DNA of 64,000 nt from Cellulomonas sp. (GCF_017744555.1 NZ_JAGIBD010000013.1:1-64000); one strand, 5' to 3'. Counted from the first letter of the stretch, positions 15,615 to 24,855 are shown. Notes: generated by a model from the sequence alone, not told the origin. Translations and numbers: made by a program.

Positions 15615-18308
15615 TCAGCGCAGCACGGGTCCGCGCGCCTCCGCGCGGTGCGGAGCGGGTCCGCCGCGCAGGACGACGATGTCCGCCTCGCGCAGCACCT
15701 CGCCCACGTCCCGGAACCCGCGGATGCTGCCGAGCACACCGACCCGGACGCGTGTGCCCATCTCGTGCTGGAGCTGGTCGAGCAGCTGCGAGAGCCGGTC
15801 CGGCAGCCCGCCGGGGCCGACGTCGTCGAGCAGCACCGCGAACTCGTCCTCGCCGATGCGCGCCGGCGTGTCGCCCTCGCGCAGGGGCCGCCGCAGCCGG
15901 CGGACCAGCTCGCGGTGCAGGTCGACCCGGGCGTCGCCGTCGGGGCGGCCCTGCGTCGGCACGGCCTGGTCGTCGATCACACGGACGACGGCGAGCGCGC
16001 AGTCGTACGTCGGCGACCGGCGCGTGCGCAGGACCGCCGTGCCGAGCCGGTCGAGGAAGAGCAGGCGGTTGACGAGGCCCGTCTCGGGGTCGTGCAGCGC
16101 GTCCCGCTGCAGCGCGAGCTCGGCCTCCTTGCGCTCGGTCACGTCGACGAGGGCGCCCACCAGACGCGCGGGACAGCCGGCGTCGTCGAGGACGGTGACC
16201 GCGCGGCACAGCATCCAGCGGTAGTCGCCGGACGACGTGCGGACACGGTGCTCGAGCTCGAGCGGCGTCCCGGTGCCGGCGAGCTGCGACGCGATGGCGG
16301 CGGAGACCTCGTCGCGGTCCGCGGGGTGGACGCGCTCGAGCCACTCGCCGGGCGAGTCGCCGATCACGTCGTCGTCGTAGCCGAGCGTCTGCTTCCAGCG
16401 CGGCGAGTAGTAGACCGTGCCGGCGGAGACGTCCCAGTCCCACGTGCCGTCGTGCGCGGCCATCGACGCGAGGGCGTACCGCTCCTCGCTCGCCCGCACG
16501 GTGTCGGCGAGCGACCGCTCGCGGGCCGCGGCCTGCTCGAGCGCGCGCCGCTGCTCGCGCAGGGAGGCGAGCAGCCGTTCCTGGTCGAGCGCGACGGCGA
16601 GCAGGGCGGCCCAGTGGTTGAACCGGTCGCGCGCGCTCGTCGCTCGGGTCTCGACCGTGCCGTCGATGGCCAGCAGCCCCCAGTCGCTCCCGCCGAACGT
16701 CACCGGCACGACGAACGTGAGCTCGTTCGAGCCGACGGTGCCGGCGCGGGTCAGGGCGGCGGGCGGGAACTGGCTCGCGGTCGTTCGCATGCCCACCAGG
16801 CGAGACAGCGTGCCGGACGTGTCGTGGACGCCGACGATCTCCATCTCGCGGTCACCCGGGCCCCGGTCGGCGCCGAGCCAGAGCGCCAGGCACGCGTGCC
16901 CGCGGACGCCCCGGGGCAGCCAGCCGAGCGCGCGCGGGCTCGCGCCGTCACCGCGCAGCAGGTCCATGTCGACCTCGTACTGGTCGACGATGGTCCGCTC
17001 GAGCTGTCCGCTGCGGGCGAGCATCGCGCGCGTGCAGCCCTTGGTCAGTGCGAGGAGCACCTCGGTGACGGTGCGCCGCAGCGCTGTCTCGTGCTCCGGC
17101 TCGGAGAGCGCTTCCACCTGGTGCTGCTCGATCGCACGGACGCACGTGACGAGCTGCTCGAGGGCCTCGGGGTGCGGCTGCATGGCCGACGTGAGGTCGG
17201 CGAGGCGTGCGAGCGTGGGCGGGTTGGGCACCGCGCCCCGGTCCGCCGCGGCCTCGAGCGGCTCGACGACCGCGTGCCACCACGTGTCCCGGGGTGCGCT
17301 GCCCGACCGACGCCCGGCACCCGCACCGAGCGGCCCGACGAACGCGGACTCCGCGACCGCGCGCAGGGCCTGGTGGCAGGCGGCGAGCGTCGAACCGGGG
17401 GCGCCGACGCGGGTGGACGCGGCGACGTCGGTGCAGCCGCAGGACTCGCGCAGCACGAGCGACGACGGGGCGCGGTACTCGCCACCGGGCACGTCCTCGC
17501 CGCGCATCTTCGACAGCAGCAGCGAGACGGCCGTCTCTCCCACGCGGTCGAAGTGCGCGTCCACGGTCGAGAGCCGCGGTGTCACACGGGCGCCCGAGTC
17601 GGCGTGGTCGAACCCGATGACGGCCTGGTCGCGCGGCAGCACGAGACCCGCGGCGCGCAGGGCGCGCTGGAAGCCGATGGCGTTCCGGTCGGTCGCGGCG
17701 ACGACGGCGGTGGTCGGCATGCCGGCGGCGAACATCCGGGCCGCCGCGTCGGCGCCGCCCTGCTCGTGGTTGTCGGACGCCTCGTACGACCAGTGCTCAC
17801 CGACCTCGATGCCGTGCTCCGCGAGGACCGCCCGGTACGCCGCGAACCGCTCCCGCTGGTCGCGCTGGGTCAGGCAGCCGACGAAGCCGATCCGGGTGTG
17901 GCCGTGCCCGAGGAGGTGCTCGACGGCCGCGCGGATGCCCCCGTCGTTGTCGGGGACGACCACCGGGTCATCGGCCGAGGTGGGTTCTTCACTCACGAGC
18001 ACGAGCGGGACGCCCCACTGCTGGACGGCCGCGAGACGGTCGGCGCGCAGCGCCCGGCCGACGACGACGAGCCCGTCGACCGCTCCGAGCGCCACCGGGG
18101 CGTCGAGGATCGACTCGTCGGGGTACCGCTCACGGTCGAGCCCGGCCGGGTACGTCTGGACCGCGACGACGCGGTGACCTGCGGCTCGAGCTGCCCGGGC
18201 GACGCCCGCGATGAGCGCACCGAAGTAGAAGCCGCCCACGACGGGCGACAGCACGCCGATCGTTCGTCGTGCCGTCGGTGACACCGGCCCACGCCGCACC
18301 GTTCCCAT
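15615..18308 (-). CDS. LacI-like ligand-binding / PAS / degenerate GGDEF sensor
   Basis: An 897-residue cytoplasmic sensor without a signal peptide or helix-turn-helix. Residues 10-290 form a periplasmic-binding-like LacI sensor domain (TIGVLSPVVGGFYFGALIAG; VIGFDHADSGARVTPRLSTV), followed by a conserved ESCGC motif. A helical and GAF-like centre (LLAIDGTVETRATSARDRF) leads to a PAS domain (about 610-740; GTWDWDVSAGTVYYSPRWK, DVTERKEAE). The last 160 residues resemble a GGDEF domain: the active-site loop reads GEDEF but the first metal aspartate region reads AVVRVIDDQ, so cyclase activity is doubtful. ATG 18308 is chosen; GTG 18311 fits GAGGGG equally well. Confidence 0.83.
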   Translation of the reverse strand: MGTVRRGPVSPTARRTIGVLSPVVGGFYFGALIAGVARAARAAGHRVVAVQTYPAGLDRERYPDESILDAPVALGAVDGLVVVGRALRADRLAAVQQWGVPLVLVSEEPTSADDPVVVPDNDGGIRAAVEHLLGHGHTRIGFVGCLTQRDQRERFAAYRAVLAEHGIEVGEHWSYEASDNHEQGGADAAARMFAAGMPTTAVVAATDRNAIGFQRALRAAGLVLPRDQAVIGFDHADSGARVTPRLSTVDAHFDRVGETAVSLLLSKMRGEDVPGGEYRAPSSLVLRESCGCTDVAASTRVGAPGSTLAACHQALRAVAESAFVGPLGAGAGRRSGSAPRDTWWHAVVEPLEAAADRGAVPNPPTLARLADLTSAMQPHPEALEQLVTCVRAIEQHQVEALSEPEHETALRRTVTEVLLALTKGCTRAMLARSGQLERTIVDQYEVDMDLLRGDGASPRALGWLPRGVRGHACLALWLGADRGPGDREMEIVGVHDTSGTLSRLVGMRTTASQFPPAALTRAGTVGSNELTFVVPVTFGGSDWGLLAIDGTVETRATSARDRFNHWAALLAVALDQERLLASLREQRRALEQAAARERSLADTVRASEERYALASMAAHDGTWDWDVSAGTVYYSPRWKQTLGYDDDVIGDSPGEWLERVHPADRDEVSAAIASQLAGTGTPLELEHRVRTSSGDYRWMLCRAVTVLDDAGCPARLVGALVDVTERKEAELALQRDALHDPETGLVNRLLFLDRLGTAVLRTRRSPTYDCALAVVRVIDDQAVPTQGRPDGDARVDLHRELVRRLRRPLREGDTPARIGEDEFAVLLDDVGPGGLPDRLSQLLDQLQHEMGTRVRVGVLGSIRGFRDVGEVLREADIVVLRGGPAPHRAEARGPVLR

Positions 18309-18345
18309 CACAGACACCCCTCGCCCACATCGTCGGAGTCGAGAT

Positions 18346-18364
18346 GATGCATTTGACCCGCATC
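18346..18364. promoter_or_regulatory. Inverted repeat in the sensor/LacI intergenic region
   Basis: GATGC-N9-GCATC, in the divergent intergenic space. It might be an operator for the LacI protein or another regulator. The arms are only 5 bp, so the call is weak. Confidence 0.3.
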
Positions 18365-18462
18365 GGGCGACACACTAGGTGATCGTGGTCACACCTGCAT
18401 ATGACTCAGCGCGTCATGGTTCATCCGGACCGTCGGTCCCGACCCCCGCAGGGGGCGTCGGT

Positions 18463-19491
18463 GTGCCGGTCGCTCCCCCGACCAGACGCCCCACCATCAC
18501 CGACGTCGCCCGCGCCGCCGGCGTCTCGATCGCCGTCGTCTCGTACGCCCTCAACGGCAGACCGGGCGTCTCGGCCGCGACACGGGAGCGCGTGCTGCGC
18601 GTCGCCGACGAGTTCGGCTGGCGTCCGAGCGCGGCGGCGCGCTCGATGCGGACCGGTCCACGGGCGGTCGGCCTCGTGGTGGACCGTGGCGCGGCCGGCC
18701 CGGCGGCGCCCGCGTCGGGCGTGCTGGAGTTCGTCACGTCGCTCCAGGAGGTGCTCGCGACGCGGAACCTCGCGCTCGTGCTCCAGATCGTCGACGGGCC
18801 GGACGCCGCGGTCGCGCTCTACGGCGAGTGGTGGGCCGAGCGTCGGTTCGACGTCATGGTCGTGACGGACGTGCTCCTCGAGGACCCGCGCATCGATGCG
18901 CTCCGGCGGCTGCGGGCACCTGCGGTCGTGGTCGGCGGCGACGGCGAGCACGACCTGGGGTCGGTGGCGCTCGACGAGGCGGAGGCGTTCACCCGGGTGG
19001 CGCGGTACCTGCTCGAGCTCGGTCACCGGCGGGTCGCGGCGGTGACCGGCCCCGCGGCTCTCGCCCGGACCCGGACGCGTGCGGCGGCGCTGGAGCAGGT
19101 GCTCGACCCCGCGGGCGGCACGCTCGTGCACGAGGCGACGGCGGGGACGGCGGAGGAGGCGGCGGTCGCGACGAGGCGGCTGCTGACGAGCGGGCGCGCG
19201 CCGACGGCGATCGTGTTCGACACCGACCAGATGGCCATCGCGGCGCTCGACGTGGCGCGGCGTACCGGCCTCGCGGTGCCGTGGGACCTGTCGCTGGTCG
19301 CGGGGTCGGACTCGGCCTTGTGCCGGCTCGCGACGCCGTCGATCACCACGCTCCCCTCGGGTCAGCGGGAGCTCGGCACCGCGACGGGTGAGACAGTCCT
19401 GGCCGTGCTCGACGGCGACGTGCGGGCGCGGCGCGAGCTGCAGCTCGGCGGCCTCGCGGTGCGGGGCAGCACGGGTCCGCGGTCGCGCTGA
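18463..19491 (+). CDS. LacI family transcriptional regulator
   Basis: A 342-residue repressor. The N-terminal helix-turn-helix reads TITDVARAAGVSIAVVSYAL and the hinge LRVADEFGWRPSAAARSMRT. The ligand domain has the usual strands (RAVGLVVD; VMVVTDVLLEDPRIDAL; GHRRVAAVTGP; PTAIVFDTDQMAIAAL). I chose GTG 18463, with GGGGG upstream and right before the conserved start of the HTH; an earlier GTG at 18379 would add 28 residues of atypical composition. It is divergent from the LacI-like sensor gene and 204 bases upstream of the GH6 cellulase, which it may control. Confidence 0.85.
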   Translation: MPVAPPTRRPTITDVARAAGVSIAVVSYALNGRPGVSAATRERVLRVADEFGWRPSAAARSMRTGPRAVGLVVDRGAAGPAAPASGVLEFVTSLQEVLATRNLALVLQIVDGPDAAVALYGEWWAERRFDVMVVTDVLLEDPRIDALRRLRAPAVVVGGDGEHDLGSVALDEAEAFTRVARYLLELGHRRVAAVTGPAALARTRTRAAALEQVLDPAGGTLVHEATAGTAEEAAVATRRLLTSGRAPTAIVFDTDQMAIAALDVARRTGLAVPWDLSLVAGSDSALCRLATPSITTLPSGQRELGTATGETVLAVLDGDVRARRELQLGGLAVRGSTGPRSR

Positions 19492-19551
19492 CGGCCCGCG
19501 CGGCTCGCCCGGACGGCACCGTCGCGACACGGAATGTCACGATTCGGTAAA

Positions 19552-19576
19552 GCGGGGTGCTTAAACGATTTGCCCC
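19552..19576 (+). promoter_or_regulatory. Candidate control element upstream of the GH6 gene
   Basis: The element begins GCGGGGTG and continues with TTAAACGATTTGCCCC. A similar block (GCGGGGTG, then TAAACCTTTCGCCC) lies upstream of the GH74 gene at 31040-31065. An AT-rich core flanked by G and C runs is rare in this DNA. The two genes are the only secreted glycanases here, so a shared regulator is likely. Confidence 0.5.
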
Positions 19577-19695
19577 GTGCCGTCCGGATGGGCCGCGTGA
19601 TCAGGTGGCCGCCAGTCGCCGTGGACTCCCCCCGGGCGACTCGCGCCTGAGCAGGACGGTCTGCCGGGTGTGCCGAACGACATCCGGAGGACTAC

Positions 19696-22308
19696 GTGTC
19701 CACACACGGCAAGAGAGCAGTCGGGCGGCGTCTGCGCGCCGCCGCGACGGCTGCGACGGCGACCGCCATGGTGGCGGTCCCGCTGACCTTCTCGGCGACC
19801 GGTGCCAGCGCCGCCGAGGCGCACGTCGACAACCCGTACGCCGGCGCCACGCAGTACGTGAACCCCACGTGGGCGGCGTCCGTTGAGAGCGCTGCCACGC
19901 GGCAGACCGACGCGTCGCTCGCGGCCAAGATGCACACGGTGGCGAAGCAGCCGACCGGCGTGTGGATGGACCGCATCAGCGCCATCACGGGCAACGCCGA
20001 CGGCAAGGGCCTGAAGTTCCACCTCGACAACGCGCTGACGCAGAAGTCGGGCTCGACGCCGATCGTCGTCAACATCGTCATCTACGACCTGCCCGGTCGT
20101 GACTGCTACGCGCTGGCCTCGAACGGTGAGCTGCCCGCCACCGACGCCGGGCTCGCGCGCTACAAGACCGAGTACATCGACGCGATCGCGGCGCTGCTCT
20201 CGGACAGCAAGTACTCCGGTCTGCGCTTCGCGCTCACCATCGAGCCCGACTCGCTGCCCAACCTCGTCACGAACAGCTCCGAGGCGCTCTGCCAGCAGGC
20301 CGCGCCCTACTACCGGGCCGGCGTGAAGTACGCGCTCGACAAGTTCCACGCCATCCCGAACGCGTACAACTACATCGACATCGGTCACTCCGGCTGGCTC
20401 GGCTGGGACAGCAACGCCGGTCCGTCCGCGCAGCTGTTCGCGGAGGTCGCCAAGACCACCACCGCGGGTGTCGCGTCGGTCGACGGGTTCATCTCCGACA
20501 CCGCCAACTCGACGCCGCTCAACGAGCCGTTCCTGCCCGACTCGAGCAAGCAGGTCGGCAGCGGGCAGATCCGGTCGGCCGACTTCTACGAGTGGAACCC
20601 CGACCTCGACGAGGCCGACTTCACGGCCGACATGTACTCGCGGCTCGTCGCGGCGGGCTTCCCGTCGTCGATCGGCATGCTCATCGACACGTCGCGCAAC
20701 GGCTGGGGCGGCCCGAACCGTCCGACCGCCGCCTCGACGAGCACGGACCTCAACACGTACGTCAACGCGTCCAAGGTCGACAAGCGCGTGCACCGCGGCG
20801 CGTGGTGCAACCCGCTCGGTGCCGGCATCGGTGAGCTGCCGCAGGCCTCGCCGTCCGGCTACACGGCCTCGCACCTCGACGCGTTCGTCTGGATCAAGCC
20901 TCCGGGCGAGTCCGACGGTGCGTCCACCGAGATCGCGAACGACCAGGGCAAGAGCTTCGACCGCATGTGCGACCCGACCTACGTGTCGCCCAAGCTCAAG
21001 AACCAGCTCACCGGCGCCACGCCGAACGCCCCGCTCGCGGGTCAGTGGTTCGAGGAGCAGTTCGTCACCCTGGTGAAGAACGCCTACCCGGTCATCGGTG
21101 GCAGCAACAACCAGACCGACACCACCGCGCCGACGGCTCCCACGGGCCTCACGGCCGGCACGCCGACGTCGAGCTCCGTCTCGCTGTCGTGGACCGCGTC
21201 GACCGACAACGTCGGCGTCACCGGCTACGACATCTACCGCGGCACGACGCTCGTCGGCTCGTCCACCACGACGAGCTACTCGGTCACCGGCCTGTCGGCC
21301 GCCACGACCTACTCGTTCACGGTCAAGGCGAAGGACGCCGCCGGCAACGTGTCGTCCGCCTCGTCGGCCGTCTCGGTGACCACCGCGAACGGCGGCACCA
21401 CGGACACCACCGCGCCGTCCGTCCCGACCGGTCTGACCGCCGGCACGACGACGCAGACCTCGGTCCCGCTGTCGTGGAACGCGTCGACGGACAACACGGG
21501 TGGCTCCGGCGTCGCCGGCTACGAGGTGCTCCAGGGCTCCACCGTCGTCGGCACCACCACGTCGACGAGCTACGCGGTGACCGGCCTGACCGCCGGCACG
21601 GCGTACTCGTTCTCCGTCCGGGCCAAGGACGTCGCCGGCAACGTGTCCGCCGCGTCGTCGGCCGTCTCGGCGACGACCCAGTCGGGCACGGTCACCGACA
21701 CGACCGCGCCGTCGGTCCCGGCCGCGCTCGCCGCGGGCACCACGACGACGAACAGCATCGCGCTGTCGTGGGGCGCGTCGACGGACAACACGGGTGGCTC
21801 CGGCCTCGCCGGCTACCAGGTGTTCCAGGGCTCGACGCTCGTCGCCACGGTGACGACGACGAGCTACACCGTGACCGGCCTGTCCGCGAACACGGCGTAC
21901 ACGTTCACCGTCAAGGCCAAGGACAACGCGGGCAACGTCTCCGCCGCCTCCACCGCCGTCACGGCGACGACGCAGAACACCACGACCACCGGTGCCTGCA
22001 AGGTCACCTACACGGCCAACAGCTGGAACAACGGCTTCACGGCCTCGGTCAAGGTCACCAACACCGGCACGTCCGCGCTGTCGAGCTGGAGCCTCGGGTT
22101 CTCGTTCGCGAACGGCCAGAAGGTGACGCAGGGCTGGAGCGCCGACTGGTCGCAGTCCGGCACGACGGTCACGGCCAAGAACGCCGCGTGGAACGGCTCG
22201 CTGGCCGCCGGCCAGTCGGTCGACATCGGCTTCAACGGCTCGCACACGGGGACGAACAACAACCCCACCGCGTTCACGCTGAACGGTGCTCCCTGCACCA
22301 TCGGCTGA
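19696..22308 (+). CDS. cbhA: Secreted GH6 exocellulase with three FN3 modules and CBM2
   Basis: An 870-residue cellobiohydrolase-type enzyme, the same size and architecture as Cellulomonas fimi CbhA. A signal peptide (about 40 residues, ending near SATGASAAEA) precedes the GH6 domain (about 45-465), with the loop Asp136 in YDLPGRDCYAL and the catalytic acid Asp185 in IEPDSLPN; a DNGWGGP-like loop reads SRNGWGGPNRP. Three fibronectin III modules (about 475-760) follow, then a family 2 carbohydrate-binding module (770-870; CKVTYTANSWNNGF). It attacks cellulose, releasing cellobiose from the non-reducing end. GTG 19696 has GGAGG six bases upstream. Confidence 0.95.
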   Translation: MSTHGKRAVGRRLRAAATAATATAMVAVPLTFSATGASAAEAHVDNPYAGATQYVNPTWAASVESAATRQTDASLAAKMHTVAKQPTGVWMDRISAITGNADGKGLKFHLDNALTQKSGSTPIVVNIVIYDLPGRDCYALASNGELPATDAGLARYKTEYIDAIAALLSDSKYSGLRFALTIEPDSLPNLVTNSSEALCQQAAPYYRAGVKYALDKFHAIPNAYNYIDIGHSGWLGWDSNAGPSAQLFAEVAKTTTAGVASVDGFISDTANSTPLNEPFLPDSSKQVGSGQIRSADFYEWNPDLDEADFTADMYSRLVAAGFPSSIGMLIDTSRNGWGGPNRPTAASTSTDLNTYVNASKVDKRVHRGAWCNPLGAGIGELPQASPSGYTASHLDAFVWIKPPGESDGASTEIANDQGKSFDRMCDPTYVSPKLKNQLTGATPNAPLAGQWFEEQFVTLVKNAYPVIGGSNNQTDTTAPTAPTGLTAGTPTSSSVSLSWTASTDNVGVTGYDIYRGTTLVGSSTTTSYSVTGLSAATTYSFTVKAKDAAGNVSSASSAVSVTTANGGTTDTTAPSVPTGLTAGTTTQTSVPLSWNASTDNTGGSGVAGYEVLQGSTVVGTTTSTSYAVTGLTAGTAYSFSVRAKDVAGNVSAASSAVSATTQSGTVTDTTAPSVPAALAAGTTTTNSIALSWGASTDNTGGSGLAGYQVFQGSTLVATVTTTSYTVTGLSANTAYTFTVKAKDNAGNVSAASTAVTATTQNTTTTGACKVTYTANSWNNGFTASVKVTNTGTSALSSWSLGFSFANGQKVTQGWSADWSQSGTTVTAKNAAWNGSLAAGQSVDIGFNGSHTGTNNNPTAFTLNGAPCTIG
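21120..21975 (+). repeat. Three tandem fibronectin III coding repeats
   Basis: Three modules of about 290 bases in the cellulase gene. The second and third share an exactly repeated 30-base block (21481-21510 and 21775-21804, 294 bases apart), which shows recent duplication or gene conversion. The first module is more diverged. Confidence 0.85.
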
Positions 22309-22325
22309 TCCGCACCGCATGACGC

Positions 22326-22361
22326 AGCGGGGGTCCTCCGGTTCGCCGGAGGGCCCCCGCT
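22326..22361. terminator. Terminator with UUCG tetraloop
   Basis: A 16-bp stem, with one G-U pair, closes a UUCG loop just after the cellulase stop. The convergent threonine aldolase ends at 22424, so the hairpin can serve both directions. Confidence 0.8.
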
Positions 22362-22423
22362 CGTCTCTGCTCGGGACCGGACGTCGGCCCGAGCCGAGCG
22401 GTCCGGAGCGTCCAGGCCGTGGT

Positions 22424-23485
22424 TCAGGCCGTCGGCACCGCGCCGAGAGCTGCCGCGACCGCGGCGACGAGCTCGTCGACGTCGGACTCCTGTGTGTCGA
22501 ACGAGCACATGAGCCGCACCTCGCCGGTCTCGAGGCGCCAGTCGTAGAAGCGCCAGCGCTCCCGCAGCCGTGCGGCGACGTCGGCGGGCAGGGCGACGAA
22601 CACGCCGTTCGCGTGCGTCGGCTGGGTGATGTCGGCACCGGGGATCTCGGCGAGACCGGCCGCGAGCCGTGCGGCCATCGCGTTCGCGTGCCGAGCCGAC
22701 CGCAGCCACAGGTCGCCCTCGAACATCGCGACGAGCTGCGCCGAGACGAAGCGCATCTTCGACGCGAGCTGCATGTCCATCTTGCGCAGGTACGGCAGAC
22801 CGGTGGCCGCGTCGGGGTCGAGGACGACGACGGCCTCGCCGAACAGCAGGCCGTTCTTGGTGCCGCCCAGCGACACGACGTCGACGCCCGCGTCCGTGGT
22901 GAACGCCCGCAGCGGCACGTCGAGCGCGGCGGCCGCGTTCGCGATGCGGGCGCCGTCGAGGTGCAGCCGCAGTCCGAGCCCGTGCGCGTGGTCGGCGAGC
23001 GCGCGGACCTCGTCGGGCGTGTAGAGGGTGCCGAGCTCGGTGGCCTGCGTGATCGAGACGACGCCGGGCTGCGCGCGGTGCTCGTCGCCGAAGCCCCACG
23101 CCTGCCGCTCGACGAGCTCGGGCGTGAGCTTGCCGTCAGGTGTGGGGACGGTGAGGAGCTTGAGGCCGGCGACCCGTTCCGGTGCGCCGTTCTCGTCGGT
23201 GTGGATGTGGGCGGTGTCCGCGCAGATGACGGCACCCCACCGGGGCAGCATTGCCTGCAGGGACAGCACGTTGGCCCCGGTGCCGTTGAACACGGGGTAC
23301 GCGGTGGCCTGCGGGCCGAAGTGCGCGGCGACGACCTCCTGGAGGCGTGCGGTGTAGACGTCCTCGCCGTAGGCGATCTGGTGGCCGCCGTTGGCCTCGG
23401 CGATCGCGGCGAGGACCTCGGGGTGGGCGCCCGCGTAGTTGTCGGAGGCGAAGTCGCGGTGGTCGGCGTCGTGCAGTCGGGTCAC
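22424..23485 (-). CDS. Low-specificity L-threonine aldolase
   Basis: A 353-residue PLP enzyme that cleaves threonine or allo-threonine to glycine and acetaldehyde. It starts with FASDNYAGAHPEVLAAIAEAN and shows NGTGANVLSLQAML, the HTDENGAPERVAG segment, the LHLDGARIANAAA aspartate loop and the Schiff-base lysine in SLGGTKNGLLFGEAVV. Length fits the family. GTG 23485 has GGGGGAG eight bases upstream. It is convergent with the cellulase and divergent from the DUF6328 gene, with no linked amino acid genes. Confidence 0.9.
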   Translation of the reverse strand: MTRLHDADHRDFASDNYAGAHPEVLAAIAEANGGHQIAYGEDVYTARLQEVVAAHFGPQATAYPVFNGTGANVLSLQAMLPRWGAVICADTAHIHTDENGAPERVAGLKLLTVPTPDGKLTPELVERQAWGFGDEHRAQPGVVSITQATELGTLYTPDEVRALADHAHGLGLRLHLDGARIANAAAALDVPLRAFTTDAGVDVVSLGGTKNGLLFGEAVVVLDPDAATGLPYLRKMDMQLASKMRFVSAQLVAMFEGDLWLRSARHANAMAARLAAGLAEIPGADITQPTHANGVFVALPADVAARLRERWRFYDWRLETGEVRLMCSFDTQESDVDELVAAVAAALGAVPTA

Positions 23486-23575
23486 GGGGACAGTCTCCCC
23501 CGCCTGCGGGCGTTCGCGCGCAGCGGCGGCGACACGGTTGATGCGCGATGATCCGACCGACGACGACGAGGAACG

Positions 23576-24067
23576 GTGACGGTGGAGCACGACGCGGACC
23601 CGACGGACGACAGGCACGAGACGTTCACGGAGCGGATGGACCGCAACTGGGACGAGCTCCTGCAGGAGCTGCGCGTGACGCAGACCGGCGCGCAGATCCT
23701 CACGGGCTTCCTGCTGACGCTGCCGTTCCAGCAGCGGTTCGCCGACCTCGACGACTACCAGGTCCGGCTGTACCTGGTGCTCGTGGTCCTCGCGGCGGTC
23801 GCGACCGCGCTCATCGTGGCGCCCGTGAGCCTGCACCGGGCGCTGTTCCGCCGCCGCATGAAGGCGCAGCTCGTGGGCGCGGCGAACTGGTTCGCGCGGG
23901 CCGGCCTGCTGATCCTCGCGCTCGTGCTCGCGGGCGGACCCATGCTGCTGTTCGACATCGTCGTCTCGCGGACCGCGGGGTGGGTCGTCGGTGGCGCGGT
24001 GCTCGTCATGCTCGTGGCGTGCTGGTGGGTTCTCCCCCGCGTCATCGCCGTCCGGGCGAAGGCCTGA
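23576..24067 (+). CDS. DUF6328 family membrane protein
   Basis: A 163-residue protein with an acidic N-terminus (about 25 residues, DRHETFTERMDRNWDEL), then NELRVTQTGAQI-like LLQELRVTQTGAQILTGFLL and four hydrophobic helices. The ELRVTQTGAQILTGF motif with the following LPFQQRF is the family signature. GTG 23576 has GAGGAACG just upstream. Function unknown. Its 3' end overlaps the convergent zur gene by 26 bases, so both stops lie inside the other gene. Confidence 0.8.
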   Translation: MTVEHDADPTDDRHETFTERMDRNWDELLQELRVTQTGAQILTGFLLTLPFQQRFADLDDYQVRLYLVLVVLAAVATALIVAPVSLHRALFRRRMKAQLVGAANWFARAGLLILALVLAGGPMLLFDIVVSRTAGWVVGGAVLVMLVACWWVLPRVIAVRAKA

Positions 24068-24458
24068 GTCCGGCCGCGCGGCACGTCGCGCACGTGCCGA
24101 TCAGCTCGATCGTGTGGTCGACGTCGTCGAAGCCGTGCGCGGCGGCGACCGAGGCAGCCCAGGCCTCCGCCTGACCGGCGTCGATCTCGACGGTCCGTCC
24201 GCACGAACGGCACACCAGGTGGTGGTGGTGGCTGCGCTGGGCGCACCGTCGGTACACGGACTCGCCGTCCGCGGTGCGCAGGGAGTCGACCTCGCCCGTC
24301 TCGGCCAGGCTCTGCACCGCCCGGTACACGGTCGCGAGGCCGACGCTCGACCCCCGGGCCCGGAGCATCTCGTGCAGCTGCTGCGCGCTGCGGAACTCGG
24401 AGACGTCGTCGAGGAGGTCGAGGATCTCGGCACGCTGCCGCGTCTGCCGCACCACCAT
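24042..24458 (-). CDS. zur: Fur family zinc uptake regulator Zur
   Basis: A 138-residue Fur-type repressor. The winged helix is TRQRAEILDLLDDVSEFRSAQQLHEML; then comes GLATVYRAVQSLAETGEVDSLRT. Metal sites are the YRRCAQRSHHHHLVC cluster and two CxxC pairs (CRSC, CATC) for the structural zinc. The pattern matches actinobacterial Zur more than Fur or CatR. I start at ATG 24458, where AGGAAGG lies in front; two ATGs at 24491-24494 are in frame. In relatives Zur represses zinc uptake genes; none is seen here. Confidence 0.85.
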   Translation of the reverse strand: MVVRQTRQRAEILDLLDDVSEFRSAQQLHEMLRARGSSVGLATVYRAVQSLAETGEVDSLRTADGESVYRRCAQRSHHHHLVCRSCGRTVEIDAGQAEAWAASVAAAHGFDDVDHTIELIGTCATCRAAGLRPSPGRR

Positions 24459-24515
24459 CGCCGCGCCCACCTTCCTGAGAGTCGTTCGCATCATAGTCGA
24501 CCTCAGGAACGACGA

Positions 24516-24555
24516 CGGGCCGGGCGCGACCCCCGAGGAGGTCGTGCCCGGCCCG
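24516..24555 (-). terminator. Terminator of the HU gene
   Basis: A 15-bp stem (one G-U pair) with a 10-base loop, directly downstream of the HU stop and before the zur start. It would end the HU transcript. Confidence 0.75.
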
Positions 24556-24573
24556 ACGCAGCTGCGGCTGTGC

Positions 24574-24855
24574 TCAGCCCTGGACGGCGCGCTTGAGGGC
24601 GCTGCCGGCCGTCAGCTTGACGCGGTAGCCGGCCGGGATCTCGAGCTTCTCGCCGGTCTGCGGGTTGATGCCCGTGCGGGCCGAACGCTCGGCACGCGCG
24701 ACGGCCAGGAAGCCGGGGATGGTCACGCTCTCGCCGGTGGACAGCTGCTCGACCAGCACCTCCTGGAAGGCCTTGAGGGCCTTGTCCGCCTCGGTGTTGG
24801 AGAGGCCGGCCTTGGCGGCGACGGCCTGGACGAGCTCGGTGCGGTTCACGCTCAC
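24574..24855 (-). CDS. hup: HU family DNA-binding protein
   Basis: A 93-residue histone-like protein. It starts MSVNRTELVQAVAAKAGLS and contains GFLAVARAERSARTGINPQTGE, the DNA-binding beta arm region with the intercalating Pro in INPQTG, and ends in the usual GSALKRAVQG. It lacks the long basic tail of mycobacterial HupB. It would bend and compact DNA in the nucleoid. GTG 24855 has GGAG eight bases upstream. It reads away from the PHP gene on its own promoter. Confidence 0.93.
   Translation of the reverse strand: MSVNRTELVQAVAAKAGLSNTEADKALKAFQEVLVEQLSTGESVTIPGFLAVARAERSARTGINPQTGEKLEIPAGYRVKLTAGSALKRAVQG

Noticed and set aside
16417-18177. Long plus-strand frames opposite the LacI-like/PAS sensor
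   Set aside because: The Ser/Arg-rich translations have no domain. The minus-strand gene shows clear LacI-like and PAS motifs.
19561-23235. A 1224-codon minus-strand frame through the cellulase gene
   Set aside because: It is a shadow of the GH6 coding strand and of the aldolase; the translation is Arg/Gly-rich and has no start signals.
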